A stretch of DNA of 64,000 nt from JAHELQ01 sp965603365. GTDB taxonomy: Bacteria > Acidobacteriota > Aminicenantia > UBA2199. The position numbers and the translations under genes are program-made. The stretch's first letter is position 1. The number at the start of each line of letters is the position of its first letter. The notes beneath the pieces were generated by a model. That model saw nothing but the letters and a program-made list of their open reading frames with translations, made no database searches and was not told the origin of the DNA. Below are positions 53,649 to 62,615 of the stretch, piece by piece. The DNA is taken from assembly GCA_965603365.1 (NCBI GenBank), contig CBFDCR010000008.1, positions 40,867 through 104,866 of the forward strand. Reading direction: 5' to 3'.

Positions 53649-54584
53649 TTAAGTTTTCAGAATGTTGTGAACAATAGGCGTTTGCCATTTCCCCGTATTG
53701 GGATTGTAGCCGCATTGTTTGGGCTTTTCAAGGTTTTCACCAGGCATCTCCATATCCGGCCGGCATTCGATGCAGGCATACCTGTATTCGCAATCTTTAC
53801 AATTTGGAATGTTATCCTTTGTCAACTCCCAGTAGGGATCAAATGTTCCATTCACGATTAGTTTCTTGACGTTTTCCCTGAGAATGTTTCCAAAGGAGAG
53901 GCGATGTCTCGGGCACAATTTTATATCCCCGTTTACATCAAGGCTGATTTTTTTACCCCAACAGGAGTGGAAAATCTGGCGGAAGAAAAACGAGAAATCA
54001 TCGGCATCCATGCTGGATTCGGATATTATGTTTCCCCTCATTCTATTGGATATTATGTCGCAGCCGTCAATTTCATGAGAATACTTTTTACTGTTTTTAA
54101 AGACCACGAATTTCTGTTCCGCACCGATGGCATCCAGGATTTTCTTCAACCGCTCTGTCTCGAGAAACGGATTGCCGCCGGTGACCACCAATTGTTTGAC
54201 TGGCACCTTTCCGGGCCCCTCTCCAAATTGCCCCAGAATGGCCGCAAAAACATCATCACCCATCTTTTCCGGGTTATCATCCCGGTAACAGGCGCAAGAA
54301 TGCCCGCAATCCGGGCAATCTTCGCTGCATATCCCGGTCAATCTGACCCCCAATTCCACCAGTTCAATCGAATATTTTAATTGATCGATATCGAACTTAT
54401 ATTTAAATGGCACCACACCATCGGTTTCTACAGCCAATTCCCCCCGCAGCAATTGATCTCTTAGTCGATCAATATCGCCATCCGGTGTAAGCTGGAAGAG
54501 CCGCTCACGGCATAAATCGTGCAGCAGGAAGTTTTTTGCTCCTTTTACTTTATAGACATAGGGAGATAATACAATCTTCTTCAC
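53649..54584 (-). CDS. Short radical SAM/SPASM-like protein, second of the RiPP cassette
   Basis: A 311-residue protein. A CxxxCxxC motif is present but offset (LTGICSEDCPDC, C86, C90, C93). Next comes VVTGGNPFLE in place of the usual GGEP. A C-terminal Cys-rich SPASM-like region follows (KLCPRHRLSFGNI, NCKDCEYRYACIECRPDM). The core is shorter than in normal radical SAM enzymes. It resembles short SPASM peptide maturases and pseudo-radical-SAM partners of Bacteroidota RiPP systems. It starts at a GTG (54584) that overlaps the TGA of the propeller gene (GTGA). The substrate is presumably the small peptide at 57088-57255. Confidence 0.78.
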   Translation of the reverse strand: MKKIVLSPYVYKVKGAKNFLLHDLCRERLFQLTPDGDIDRLRDQLLRGELAVETDGVVPFKYKFDIDQLKYSIELVELGVRLTGICSEDCPDCGHSCACYRDDNPEKMGDDVFAAILGQFGEGPGKVPVKQLVVTGGNPFLETERLKKILDAIGAEQKFVVFKNSKKYSHEIDGCDIISNRMRGNIISESSMDADDFSFFFRQIFHSCWGKKISLDVNGDIKLCPRHRLSFGNILRENVKKLIVNGTFDPYWELTKDNIPNCKDCEYRYACIECRPDMEMPGENLEKPKQCGYNPNTGKWQTPIVHNILKT

Positions 54585-55711
54585 TCCTCAACCTCCCAAA
54601 AAGTCAGCCGATCGGATTCATCGTCCTCGCCGCCGCCCTGGACAAGATAAATCCCATTGGCCCACAGTGATTGGGCATTTAAACTGAAGATGTGGCCTTT
54701 ACACTCTGCAAAGCAGGGGAACCGCACTTTGCCCCCTGGCGTCAGATCCCAGGTAAAATAGTCGCCTTCGAGCATGTCGTAACACGCCGGGTCGTAGTTG
54801 GTCCGGCGCAGGACGATAAATCCCTTTCTGAGACGCACCACCCCGGCGGCCGGCTGCACAACGGGAGCGAAAAGCCTTTTATATCTTACACGGCGGATGT
54901 GAAGTTTCCGAATATAAACTTCCGCATTGGCCTCGTTCTCTTCAGGGGAAAACCTGACTTCCGGCACTTTCAGGCGGACCGCCCGGTCCACCCGACCGGT
55001 CATGGTCATGCGGTGAAGGGAGTAGGCCTTACAATTGAAAAAATAAACATTGTCGCCGTGATGAAAAAGAATCACATCCGGGAATACCTTCATAAAATAT
55101 ATATTCCTGCTCTTATCTAATGGTTGGCCCGGAAAAGGACCAAAGTGGGCAAATTTCCTGGATTTGCTGTCCCCCAAGCTGGTTATATGTATCGGCCATT
55201 CATTATTTCTACCCCCTACCCAGAAATAATACCGGCCATCGTCGGTTATGAAACTATACATGTTGGCATTCGGCATCTTCTTCGTGTCTTGATAGTTCAT
55301 GTCTGTGTCAAAAAGGATAAGACGTTGCAGGCCGTAATCCATGCCGTATACCTTGCCGTCGATGAAGAAAAAGCGGATGGCCCCCCAGACATCCCCCGGG
55401 CCCTGGCCGAGGGGAAACTCCTTGCGCCATTTCCGTTCCAACCGGTGAGAGTAGGCATCACAGATCATTTTTGTGGCACGGTACCCCGAAGCATCGAAGT
55501 GAAACACCAACACCTGACCCGGCATGGCCAGGACCTTGGGTACCGGCTCCACACCGACCTGGTTGTCCAGTTGGATCTCCAGTTTCTTTTCAATTCGGAG
55601 GGGGCAATCGGTCCTGACCTCCTCCAGCGCCGTCAATTCCGCATCGGGTTTTTGTCTACAACCGCTCAATAAAGTCAGCAACACAATGATGAATGTCCCG
55701 TACCTCTTCAC
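54581..55711 (-). CDS. 6-bladed beta-propeller lipoprotein in the RiPP cassette
   Basis: A 376-residue lipoprotein: signal peptide VKRYGTFIIVLLTLLSGC with lipobox LSGC. The PLGQGPGDVWG motif identifies the 6-bladed propeller family (DUF5128/BF3164-like), as in the gene at 20633-21697. GTG start at 55711 with GGAGGT five bases upstream; it overlaps the 3' end of the maturase gene by 56 bp and its stop overlaps the next gene (GTGA). This tight packing places it in the peptide-maturation operon. It may bind the exported peptide at the cell surface (inference). Confidence 0.85.
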   Translation of the reverse strand: MKRYGTFIIVLLTLLSGCRQKPDAELTALEEVRTDCPLRIEKKLEIQLDNQVGVEPVPKVLAMPGQVLVFHFDASGYRATKMICDAYSHRLERKWRKEFPLGQGPGDVWGAIRFFFIDGKVYGMDYGLQRLILFDTDMNYQDTKKMPNANMYSFITDDGRYYFWVGGRNNEWPIHITSLGDSKSRKFAHFGPFPGQPLDKSRNIYFMKVFPDVILFHHGDNVYFFNCKAYSLHRMTMTGRVDRAVRLKVPEVRFSPEENEANAEVYIRKLHIRRVRYKRLFAPVVQPAAGVVRLRKGFIVLRRTNYDPACYDMLEGDYFTWDLTPGGKVRFPCFAECKGHIFSLNAQSLWANGIYLVQGGGEDDESDRLTFWEVEE

Positions 55712-57011
55712 TCTTTACCTCCAGGATGTTGATATATTCGGATACACTCTTTCTCAGCGACTGCCCGACGGTTTTACAAAAGTTGTCGTCGATGATGAAA
55801 TCGCCATTTTTTATACATTTTACAAAACAGGCATTGCACAGAAACCAATGTTCACACTCCCAACAACGCTTCTGTTTAATTTGTAAAAGCCATTTTTTCT
55901 CAAGCTCTCTGATGGCCTTAAGATCATAACCACTTTGACAATCCCCGATATAATAACCGGGGTCGATCTTTTCGCAGATCGAGAACTTGCCGTCCCGATT
56001 GACATAGAGCTTAAACTCTCCCGGGAAGCAGTTCCCGGTAAATTCTCTGGCCTGCTTCCATATGAAGGTACTTTTAGAAAATTTGTCCACTAAGTTACCG
56101 GCCAGCAGCTCTTCCATCAGCCAGAAATCCTTGTCCATTTTTTTGATATATGCGGATGCTGCGCTGTATTTCTTTGACCAATTCCGGGCAACGGCATCCG
56201 GCAGACCGTATATATTCAAAATAGAAAAGATGGTGTTGTCCTCTGTAAACACGTCCCGATTATTCTGTAAAAACTCTTCCAATTTCAATAAATCATGGTC
56301 TGGATGTATGGTAAATTTAAACCGCACTTTCTTCCGACTGAAATACTCGGGAAAATTCTCTTTGATATAGAGTATATTATCCCAGATCACGGCCCAGGTC
56401 GGCGCGCCTCCCTTCAATACTCTAAATTTATCGTGCTCTTCTGCCGGCCCATCAATACTGATATCGCAGGAAAAATCATTTTTGATCAAGAAAGGGAGTA
56501 TATTGGGGGTAAGTAGATATCCATTGGTTGTAAAACGATAATTCCAGGAGTAGGCCTGATCGAATTCATCCGTTATTGATTTAGAATAATCCACCATATT
56601 TTTAATAAAATCAAATCTCAAGAGTGGCTCCCCCCCATAGAAACCGATGGTAATCTTATTCCTGCTCGTTTTTGCACCGGAAAAAACCGATCGGGCAAAA
56701 ATATCCAGGGCCGATTTTGCCACCGCCAGATCCATGTGTAAATTTTTGTGGGTCCTGTTTTCAGGATAGAGGCCGCTGTATGCGCAGTATCTACAGCGGA
56801 AATTACAGGACTGGGTCACCTCAAAAACAATGTTGGAGCAATTGGCAATTCGATTCCTGATGTATACATCTGATAGATCATCTAAATCGGGAAAATTAGC
56901 TGGATTGGGCTCAGAGGGGAACCCGCTTTTTTCTGCGACCGGATTATCGGGAAAAACAAGCGATATCGACGGAGATAATTCATATGCTGCCTTTTTCGTT
57001 TCGATAATCAA
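55656..57011 (-). CDS. Radical SAM/SPASM peptide maturase
   Basis: A 451-residue enzyme. The radical SAM cluster motif is CNFRCRYC (C69, C73, C76), followed by FYGGEPLLRF (SAM-binding GGE at 126-128) and YRFTTNGYLL, DISIDGP. The SPASM region (about 328-430) has CFPGEFKLYVNRDGKFSICE, then CWECEHWFLCNACFVKC, enough Cys for two auxiliary [4Fe-4S] clusters. The layout fits RiPP maturases of the sactipeptide/anSME type. It starts at TTG 57011 with GAGGAGG upstream, 77 bp after the stop of the precursor gene. Its likely reaction is a radical modification (for example a thioether or C-C crosslink) of the Cys-bearing precursor (inference). Confidence 0.9.
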   Translation of the reverse strand: MIIETKKAAYELSPSISLVFPDNPVAEKSGFPSEPNPANFPDLDDLSDVYIRNRIANCSNIVFEVTQSCNFRCRYCAYSGLYPENRTHKNLHMDLAVAKSALDIFARSVFSGAKTSRNKITIGFYGGEPLLRFDFIKNMVDYSKSITDEFDQAYSWNYRFTTNGYLLTPNILPFLIKNDFSCDISIDGPAEEHDKFRVLKGGAPTWAVIWDNILYIKENFPEYFSRKKVRFKFTIHPDHDLLKLEEFLQNNRDVFTEDNTIFSILNIYGLPDAVARNWSKKYSAASAYIKKMDKDFWLMEELLAGNLVDKFSKSTFIWKQAREFTGNCFPGEFKLYVNRDGKFSICEKIDPGYYIGDCQSGYDLKAIRELEKKWLLQIKQKRCWECEHWFLCNACFVKCIKNGDFIIDDNFCKTVGQSLRKSVSEYINILEVKSEEVRDIHHCVADFIERL

Positions 57012-57087
57012 AAGAGCCTCCTCTATTTTAAAGAAAAAAGCCTTAAGATATGCTTTTGGTTATTTTATCTGAATTTTTACTTATTAT

Positions 57088-57255
57088 TTAGCCACATCCA
57101 CTAGCAGATATACCATTTTCGAAATCGGACTCATTTTCATCGCTTCCAGAACCCTGGCAATGTTTACAATTTCCCAGACAGTCGGGTAGGCTTCCTGCTG
57201 ATATCCTTTTCTTTTCGGCTTGATTTAATTTGATGATTTTTAGTTCTCTTAACAT
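57088..57255 (-). CDS. Putative RiPP precursor peptide
   Basis: A 55-residue peptide, ATG at 57255 with AGGAGGTG six bases upstream. It begins MLRELKIIKLNQAEKKRISA and continues GSLPDCLGNCKHCQGSGS; an acidic stretch (SDENESDFENG) leads to the C-terminus SASGCG. Cys are at 26, 30, 33 and 54. The leader 'LKxxKLNxAEKKRIxAG' resembles Bacteroidota-type radical-SAM precursor leaders (LxLN...L..E...I.GG), with AG in place of GG at the possible cleavage site. It is directly upstream of the maturase on the same strand. The four Cys in a short core are plausible crosslink sites. It is shorter than 60 codons, so length-based gene finders may miss it. Confidence 0.8.
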   Translation of the reverse strand: MLRELKIIKLNQAEKKRISAGSLPDCLGNCKHCQGSGSDENESDFENGISASGCG

Positions 57256-57582
57256 CGTACACCTCCTGGCTTTTAATTTATCTCAAGGCTTTTTTCTTAA
57301 ATGTTTTTTACACTCATTTTTTACAAAGCTGTCAGATTTCAAGATCCAACAGCGGTCATCAACCATCCGTCTATTCTTGGGCAACGGAAATTCCATTCCC
57401 CGCAAAGAATGGGTGCCCAAAGCCTTCAACTGTGATTCAGTGATTATTATTATAATGAACAAGGCAGAGAAGTCAAGAGGTGGGACAAAAACAGGTAGGC
57501 TGAGAAATTCGGTTTGGCCCGTGGTTTTTGCGGTTTTTTGGGGGGGGTTGACTTTGCGGTTAAGATAAATTATTATTTCTCC
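57256..57582. other. Divergent spacer between RiPP cassette and small conserved gene
   Basis: A 327-bp A/T-rich spacer. It should carry the promoter of the peptide cassette on the minus strand and that of 57583-57915 on the plus strand. I cannot place -35/-10 boxes with confidence; no gene is seen. Confidence 0.5.
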
Positions 57583-57915
57583 ATGATTGTTGGCTTTAAT
57601 ACGGATATTAAATACCGAAGCGAGGTCTTTCACATCCAGACGGAAGACAAAGGTAGTAACAACCCGACTATCGAAACCCTCGTCTACCACAGCGGTGAGA
57701 TTTTGCTGTCCAGAAGGATCTCCTATGCCCACCTGATTGATAAGAAGGAGAAGCGGGATATGGTCAAGAAGATGATGAAGACCCAGCATGACCAGATTAT
57801 CCAGGAACTGCGGGCCGGGAAATACCTGCACCTGCTCTCCCTGGACACCCAGGTGATCGAGGATCGAACCCTGGACGAAATGGTGATTGATTACCTGGAT
57901 GATAGCGCTCCTTAG
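57583..57915 (+). CDS. Small conserved protein of unknown function
   Basis: A 110-residue protein starting MIVGFNTDIKYRSEVFHIQT. ETLVYHSGEILLSRRISY and a helical C-terminus follow. The pattern (short beta-rich N-terminus, 'V(F/Y)H(I/V)QTEDKG..NP.IETLVY..GeIl') recurs in small proteins of Acidobacteriota-like and Thermodesulfobacteria-like bacteria, but I know no function. The frame extends 23 codons further 5', but those residues are not protein-like; the ATG at 57583 is preferred. It lies 91 bp upstream of polA. Confidence 0.7.
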   Translation: MIVGFNTDIKYRSEVFHIQTEDKGSNNPTIETLVYHSGEILLSRRISYAHLIDKKEKRDMVKKMMKTQHDQIIQELRAGKYLHLLSLDTQVIEDRTLDEMVIDYLDDSAP

Positions 57916-58006
57916 AAGTTAAGTACCGGTTCCTGGTGGTGAATGGGAGATAGGGCCTCGGCTTGGGATAGATAGAGTGTCAGCAAATTTTGTAAGGGGA
58001 TAACCA

Positions 58007-60700
58007 ATGGCTGAAAACATTCTCTTAATAGACGGTATGTACCTGATTTTTAGTTCCTTTTATTCCCACCGGAACATGAGAACCCTGAAAGGGGAGCCCA
58101 CCGGTGCAGTCTATGGATTTGTCACCCGGGTGGAAAATTTAATTCAGGAATTGAAACCTGACCGTATTATGGTAGCCTTAGACTCCCCGGGCAAGACCCA
58201 TCGACACCGGATCTTTCCCGATTACAAGGCCAAACGCCTCCATCCGCCGGAGGAACTAATCCAGCAAATACCCCATATAAAAGAATATTTACAATACCGG
58301 GGCATCCCCTACCTGGAGATTCCCGGCATGGAGGCCGATGATATTATTGCCAGACTATCCAGGGAAAAGGGCCGGAAGGGTACAGACATTGTTATTTTTT
58401 CCGCCGACAAGGATCTGTTTCAACTGGTGGGAGACAATATTTATATTTACCACCCAAAGGTGAAACAAAAGCTGAATCCGGCAGAGATCGAAGACCTTTT
58501 TGGGGTCTCCCCCCGGCAGATTGTGGATTATTTATCGTTAGTCGGGGATTCCTCCGATAATATCCCCGGGGTGCCGGGGATCGGCGAGAAGACGGCCAAA
58601 AAACTGATCGATAGGTTCGGCAGCCTGGATCGGATGCTGGAAAAAATGGATGAGGTGGAGGAGAAGTACCGGCAGAAGATCCAGAGCAATATGGATTCGC
58701 TGCGGATGTCCAGGCAGTTGGTAGATCTATCTCACCTGCCGGATTTTACCTTGCCCGAAAAGATCGAAACCTTTAAAGACCGGCTGGGTGAGGAATTGGT
58801 CTCTTTATATACCCGCCTTTCCTTTAACAGTTTGCTGAAAAGACTCAAAGACAGCGGTGTTTCGCTGGGCCAGCAGGATCAACTGGCCATCAAATATCAT
58901 ATTGTCACTCATGAGGGTCAGTTAAAGGAATTAAAAGATAGAATACTGCAAGAGAGATCTTTTGCCTTTGATATCGAAACCACCGACATCGAATTTTTCA
59001 AGTCCGACCTGGTGGGTATCTCCATATCGTTCGCCGACGAAGGATTTTATATCCCCTTCCTGGTTCCGACGGCTGAACGTTCCAAACTCGGCTTTACCTT
59101 CGACCTCTTTAAAGAGGCGATGCAGGATGTTTTTGGGGATGAAGATATAAAGAAAACCGGCCACAACATCAAGTTTGATATCCTCCATCTAAAGCATAAA
59201 GGCATTGAGGTGAAGGGCATTGGCGGCGACTCCATGTTGACCTCCTACCTCATCGCCCCCAACCGGCGCACCCACAATTTGAAGGATCTCACCCTGGAGT
59301 TTTTAAATTACAAGCAGGTGGACTACGACGCCCTGGTGGGCAAGGGCAAAGACCGCCGCAGCCCGGCCGAAGTACCGGTAGAGCGGGTGGGGCGGTACTG
59401 TATTGATGATTCGGTTCTGTCGCTGAAACTGGCCGACATATTGGGCAAGAGTATCGAAGAAAAAGATCTGTCGCAGTTGTACCGGGACATCGAGATCCCC
59501 CTGATCGAGGTGCTGACCGAGATGGAGTATGTGGGGGTAAAAATCGACGTCGATTTCTTGAAAATTGCGGCCGCAAAATTGACGGAGCGGATCAAGGAGA
59601 TTGAGCAGGAAATTTACCGGCTGGCCGGCTACGAATTGAATTTGAATTCTTCGCAGCAACTGGGGGAACTGCTGTTTGAAAAGATGAATCTGCCGGTCAA
59701 GAAGCGCACCAGGAAGACCAGGTCCTACTCCACCGATATCGAGGTACTGGAGGAGTTGAAGGGTTTCCCGGTGGTGGCCAGGTTGATCGATTACCGGACG
59801 TTTAAGAAGCTCCTGTCCACCTACCTGGAGGGTTTGCTGGAGCGCATCGATGCCGCTCACCGGGTTCATACCTCCTTTAACCAGACCGTTACCGCCACCG
59901 GCCGGCTCTCTTCCTCCAATCCCAACCTGCAAAATATCCCGGTGGGGGAGGCAGGGGGTATCCATGTGCGCAAGGCCTTCATTCCCGAGGGAGATAAACA
60001 ACTGCTGTCGGCCGACTATTCCCAGGTTGAACTGCGGGTCATGGCCCACTTTTCCGGGGATGACGGCCTGATCGACGCCTTTAACCGTGATTTCGACATC
60101 CACCAGTACACCGCCGACACGGTCTTTGGCAAAGATCCCCTCATCAACGACCGGGAGAAGCGCAAGCGGGCCAAGATCATCAACTTCTCCGTGCTTTACG
60201 GCAGCGGCCCCTTCTCTTTGTCCAAAGAGTTGGGGGTGAGGTATCGGGAGGCCAAGAAGTTTATCGACATGTACTTCGACCGCTACAAAGGTGTGCGGCA
60301 ATTTATCGACAAAGCCATCCAACAGGCCGAGCAGACCCGGGAGGTCAAGACCCTGACCGGCCGCATCCGGCCCATCCCGGAGATCGTCAGCTCCAACCGC
60401 ACCGTCAAGGAAAACGGCAACCGCATGGCCATCAATACCATTATCCAGGGCAGTGCCGCCGACATCATCAAAATCGCCATGGTCAACATTTACCGGAAAT
60501 TAAAAAAAATGAACATGAAGAGCAGCCTCATCATGCAGGTACACGACGAACTGGTATTTGAGTACCCCCCGCAGGAGGAAACCCGACTATTCCAACTGGT
60601 CAAACAGGAGATGGAACACGCCGTAACCCTGAAAGTCCCCCTCAAGGTCACCCTCAAAAAAGGCCCCAACTGGGGCGAGCTCCAAAAAGTCCACATTTAG
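58007..60700 (+). CDS. polA: DNA polymerase I
   Basis: An 897-residue replication/repair polymerase. The N-terminal 5'-3' exonuclease (about 1-290) has DGMYLIFSSFY, YKAKRLHPPEEL and GDSSDNIPGVPGIGEKTAKK. The 3'-5' exonuclease keeps DIETTDIEFF (about 320), GHNIKFDILHL and YCIDDSVLSL, so proofreading is probably active. The polymerase domain shows TATGRLSSSNPNLQNIP, LLSADYSQVELRVMAHFS, KRAKIINFSVLYGSG and QVHDELVFEYP. Length and motif order are normal. AAGGGG lies upstream of the ATG. Confidence 0.98.
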   Translation: MAENILLIDGMYLIFSSFYSHRNMRTLKGEPTGAVYGFVTRVENLIQELKPDRIMVALDSPGKTHRHRIFPDYKAKRLHPPEELIQQIPHIKEYLQYRGIPYLEIPGMEADDIIARLSREKGRKGTDIVIFSADKDLFQLVGDNIYIYHPKVKQKLNPAEIEDLFGVSPRQIVDYLSLVGDSSDNIPGVPGIGEKTAKKLIDRFGSLDRMLEKMDEVEEKYRQKIQSNMDSLRMSRQLVDLSHLPDFTLPEKIETFKDRLGEELVSLYTRLSFNSLLKRLKDSGVSLGQQDQLAIKYHIVTHEGQLKELKDRILQERSFAFDIETTDIEFFKSDLVGISISFADEGFYIPFLVPTAERSKLGFTFDLFKEAMQDVFGDEDIKKTGHNIKFDILHLKHKGIEVKGIGGDSMLTSYLIAPNRRTHNLKDLTLEFLNYKQVDYDALVGKGKDRRSPAEVPVERVGRYCIDDSVLSLKLADILGKSIEEKDLSQLYRDIEIPLIEVLTEMEYVGVKIDVDFLKIAAAKLTERIKEIEQEIYRLAGYELNLNSSQQLGELLFEKMNLPVKKRTRKTRSYSTDIEVLEELKGFPVVARLIDYRTFKKLLSTYLEGLLERIDAAHRVHTSFNQTVTATGRLSSSNPNLQNIPVGEAGGIHVRKAFIPEGDKQLLSADYSQVELRVMAHFSGDDGLIDAFNRDFDIHQYTADTVFGKDPLINDREKRKRAKIINFSVLYGSGPFSLSKELGVRYREAKKFIDMYFDRYKGVRQFIDKAIQQAEQTREVKTLTGRIRPIPEIVSSNRTVKENGNRMAINTIIQGSAADIIKIAMVNIYRKLKKMNMKSSLIMQVHDELVFEYPPQEETRLFQLVKQEMEHAVTLKVPLKVTLKKGPNWGELQKVHI

Positions 60701-60806
60701 GCATCAGGCAATAGGGAAAGTAAAAGGGCTTAAAAAGCTGAAGGCTTAGATAGAGGAAAAAATTGAAGTGCAGCGGAGGTTTTTATGGGTGTCCCTCTAA
60801 GAATTA

Positions 60807-60924
60807 AACTCACCCCTTGATCCCCTCTCTTAAAAAGAGAGGGGACTATTCACCTGGCTTAAAGGATTGGTCGTTAACCGTAATTCCCCTTCTCTTTTAA
60901 GAGAAGGGGTTTGGGGGATGAGTT
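60807..60924. mobile_element. MITE-like palindromic element with two internal hairpins
   Basis: Begins AACTCACCCC and ends GGGGGATGAGTT, inverted ends. Inside are two strong hairpins: TCCCCTCTCTTAAAAAGAGAGGGGA and CCCCTTCTCTTTTAAGAGAAGGGG. The whole element is roughly an inverted repeat of itself. A 31-bp relict with the same ends is at 39067-39097. No coding capacity. It may also terminate polA transcription. Confidence 0.6.
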
Positions 60925-60976
60925 GAAGAAGTTCATTACGAGTCATGAACGACTGTCCCCAAAATTTTACGGTGTC

Positions 60977-61019
60977 GGGGGTTTAGGGGTTTAGGGGTTT
61001 AGATTTTGTTTTTTGGGGG
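60977..61019 (+). repeat. Telomere-like G-rich tract (GGGGTTTA repeats)
   Basis: GGGGG-TTTA-GGGG-TTTA-GGGG-TTTA followed 13 bp later by GGGGG (61015-61019). Four G-runs on the plus strand could form a G-quadruplex with one long loop. It lies about 100 bp upstream of the symporter start. The 420 bp from 60701 to 61121 hold this tract and the palindromic element but no gene. Confidence 0.6.
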
Positions 61020-61121
61020 TAACTCCAGGGTCAAAGGGGGTTGCGTAAATTGGGGATTTGGTGTAATTTAATTTCTTGTGGGTTTTTTCGCAAAAGCAAC
61101 GTGTGTTTGGAGGTAAAGGGT

Positions 61122-62561
61122 ATGGTTGTGAAATGGGTTATAATTTTAGTCTACTGTGCCATGATCATTGTCATTGGGGTGATTGGGTTGAGACGGACCC
61201 GGACGTTTGGGGATTTCTTTTTAGCCGGCGGTAAGGTCGGCCCCTGGCTGACCGCCTTCTCCTATGGGGCCGCCTATTTTTCCGCGGTCCTGTTTATCGG
61301 CTTTGCCGGGAAGGTGGGCTGGAGCTTTGGCTATTCGGGCCTATGGATTGCCCTGGGCAATGCCCTGGTGGGGGTGCTGGCGGTCTGGTGGCTGCTGGGG
61401 CCGAAAGTCAAGGATATGTCCAGCCAGTTGGGGATCGCTACCATGTCTGAGTATTTCGAGAAACGCTACCACAGTAAATTCTTAAAAGTCTTCTCTTCCG
61501 TGGTGGTATTTGTATTTTTTATCCCCTATTCGGCAGCCGTGTTTATCGGTCTCTCCTACCTGTTCAAGGCCAATTTCAATATGAAGTATGTGCTGGCCCT
61601 GGTGTTCATGGGGGTCTTCACCGCCGTGTACCTGGTTTTAGGGGGCTACAAATCGATGACCATGGTGGATATCGTGTTTGGTATCATCATGGTGACCGGT
61701 GCGGTGATTTTATCGTTGTATACGATTGACCGGGGCGGCGGCCTCTCCGGCGTGAGTGCCAGTCTGTCTGCCATCCAGCCGGGACTGATCAAAGCCGTCG
61801 GCCCGCCTGGACTCTGGCCCCTGTTCTGCCTGGTGTTTATCACCAGTGTGGCGCCCTGGGGCATGCCCCAGTTGGTGCAGAAGTTTTATGCCATCAAGGA
61901 TAAGCAATCTATCAGGATCGGCATGATTGCCTCTACGCTGTTTGCCCTGGTATTCACCTCGGCCGCCTATTTTATCGGTGCCTCCACCCGGGTGTTTCTT
62001 ACGCCGGGAAAGAATCCCAGCGCGTTTGTGGACGGCAGGCCGGTGTTTGATGCCCTGATACCGGAGTTGATTGCCCGGGTTATCCCCGCTTCCCTGTCCA
62101 TATTCATACTGCTCCTAATCCTGTCGGCCTCCATGTCCACCCTGGCGGCGGTGGTGTTGATCTCCGGTTCTTCGCTGACCAAGGACCTCTACAGCGGTTT
62201 TATCAATCGAAGTGCTTCGGAGAAGAGGTTGACCCTGCTGATGCGGCTGTCTACCGGGTTTTTCATCCTGTTATCGGTGATACTGGCCTATTTCAAACCC
62301 GCCACCATCGTGGCCATCATGTCCCTCACCTTAGGGGCCGTGGGCTCGGTCTTCTTGGGCCCCTTTGTCTGGGGGCTCTTCTGGAAACGGACCAACAAGA
62401 TTGGGGCCATCTCCTCCTCGCTGCTGGGATTTCTCACCTGCCTGGTTCTGTACCTGACAGGCATGTCGCCGCCGGAAGCCAGTTGCATCGGCATGATCGT
62501 CTCCCTGGTGGTGGCCCCGGTGATGAGCCTCCTCACCCCCGCTGCCGGTGAAAGTATATAG
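61122..62561 (+). CDS. Sodium:solute symporter (SSS family)
   Basis: A 479-residue inner-membrane Na+-coupled transporter with about 13 helices. Family marks: GLRRTRTFGDFFLAGGKVGP near the N-terminus, AYFSAVLFIGFAGKVGW, VYLVLGGYKSMTMVDIVFGI, and LSASMSTLAAVVLISGSSLT with DLYSG. The start at 61122 has GGAGGTAAAGGG directly upstream; a start 81 bp earlier would add a non-conserved leader. The substrate is not predictable from sequence (proline, sugar or monocarboxylate are all possible). Confidence 0.94.
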   Translation: MVVKWVIILVYCAMIIVIGVIGLRRTRTFGDFFLAGGKVGPWLTAFSYGAAYFSAVLFIGFAGKVGWSFGYSGLWIALGNALVGVLAVWWLLGPKVKDMSSQLGIATMSEYFEKRYHSKFLKVFSSVVVFVFFIPYSAAVFIGLSYLFKANFNMKYVLALVFMGVFTAVYLVLGGYKSMTMVDIVFGIIMVTGAVILSLYTIDRGGGLSGVSASLSAIQPGLIKAVGPPGLWPLFCLVFITSVAPWGMPQLVQKFYAIKDKQSIRIGMIASTLFALVFTSAAYFIGASTRVFLTPGKNPSAFVDGRPVFDALIPELIARVIPASLSIFILLLILSASMSTLAAVVLISGSSLTKDLYSGFINRSASEKRLTLLMRLSTGFFILLSVILAYFKPATIVAIMSLTLGAVGSVFLGPFVWGLFWKRTNKIGAISSSLLGFLTCLVLYLTGMSPPEASCIGMIVSLVVAPVMSLLTPAAGESI

Positions 62562-62615
62562 TCGGCATCATTGCAAATTGCAAAACAGCCAATGCAAAAG
62601 GCAAAGTTGGACAGT

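Noticed and set aside
59303..60322. 339-codon minus-strand frame opposite polA
   Set aside because: Entirely antisense to conserved DNA polymerase I motifs; no family signal.
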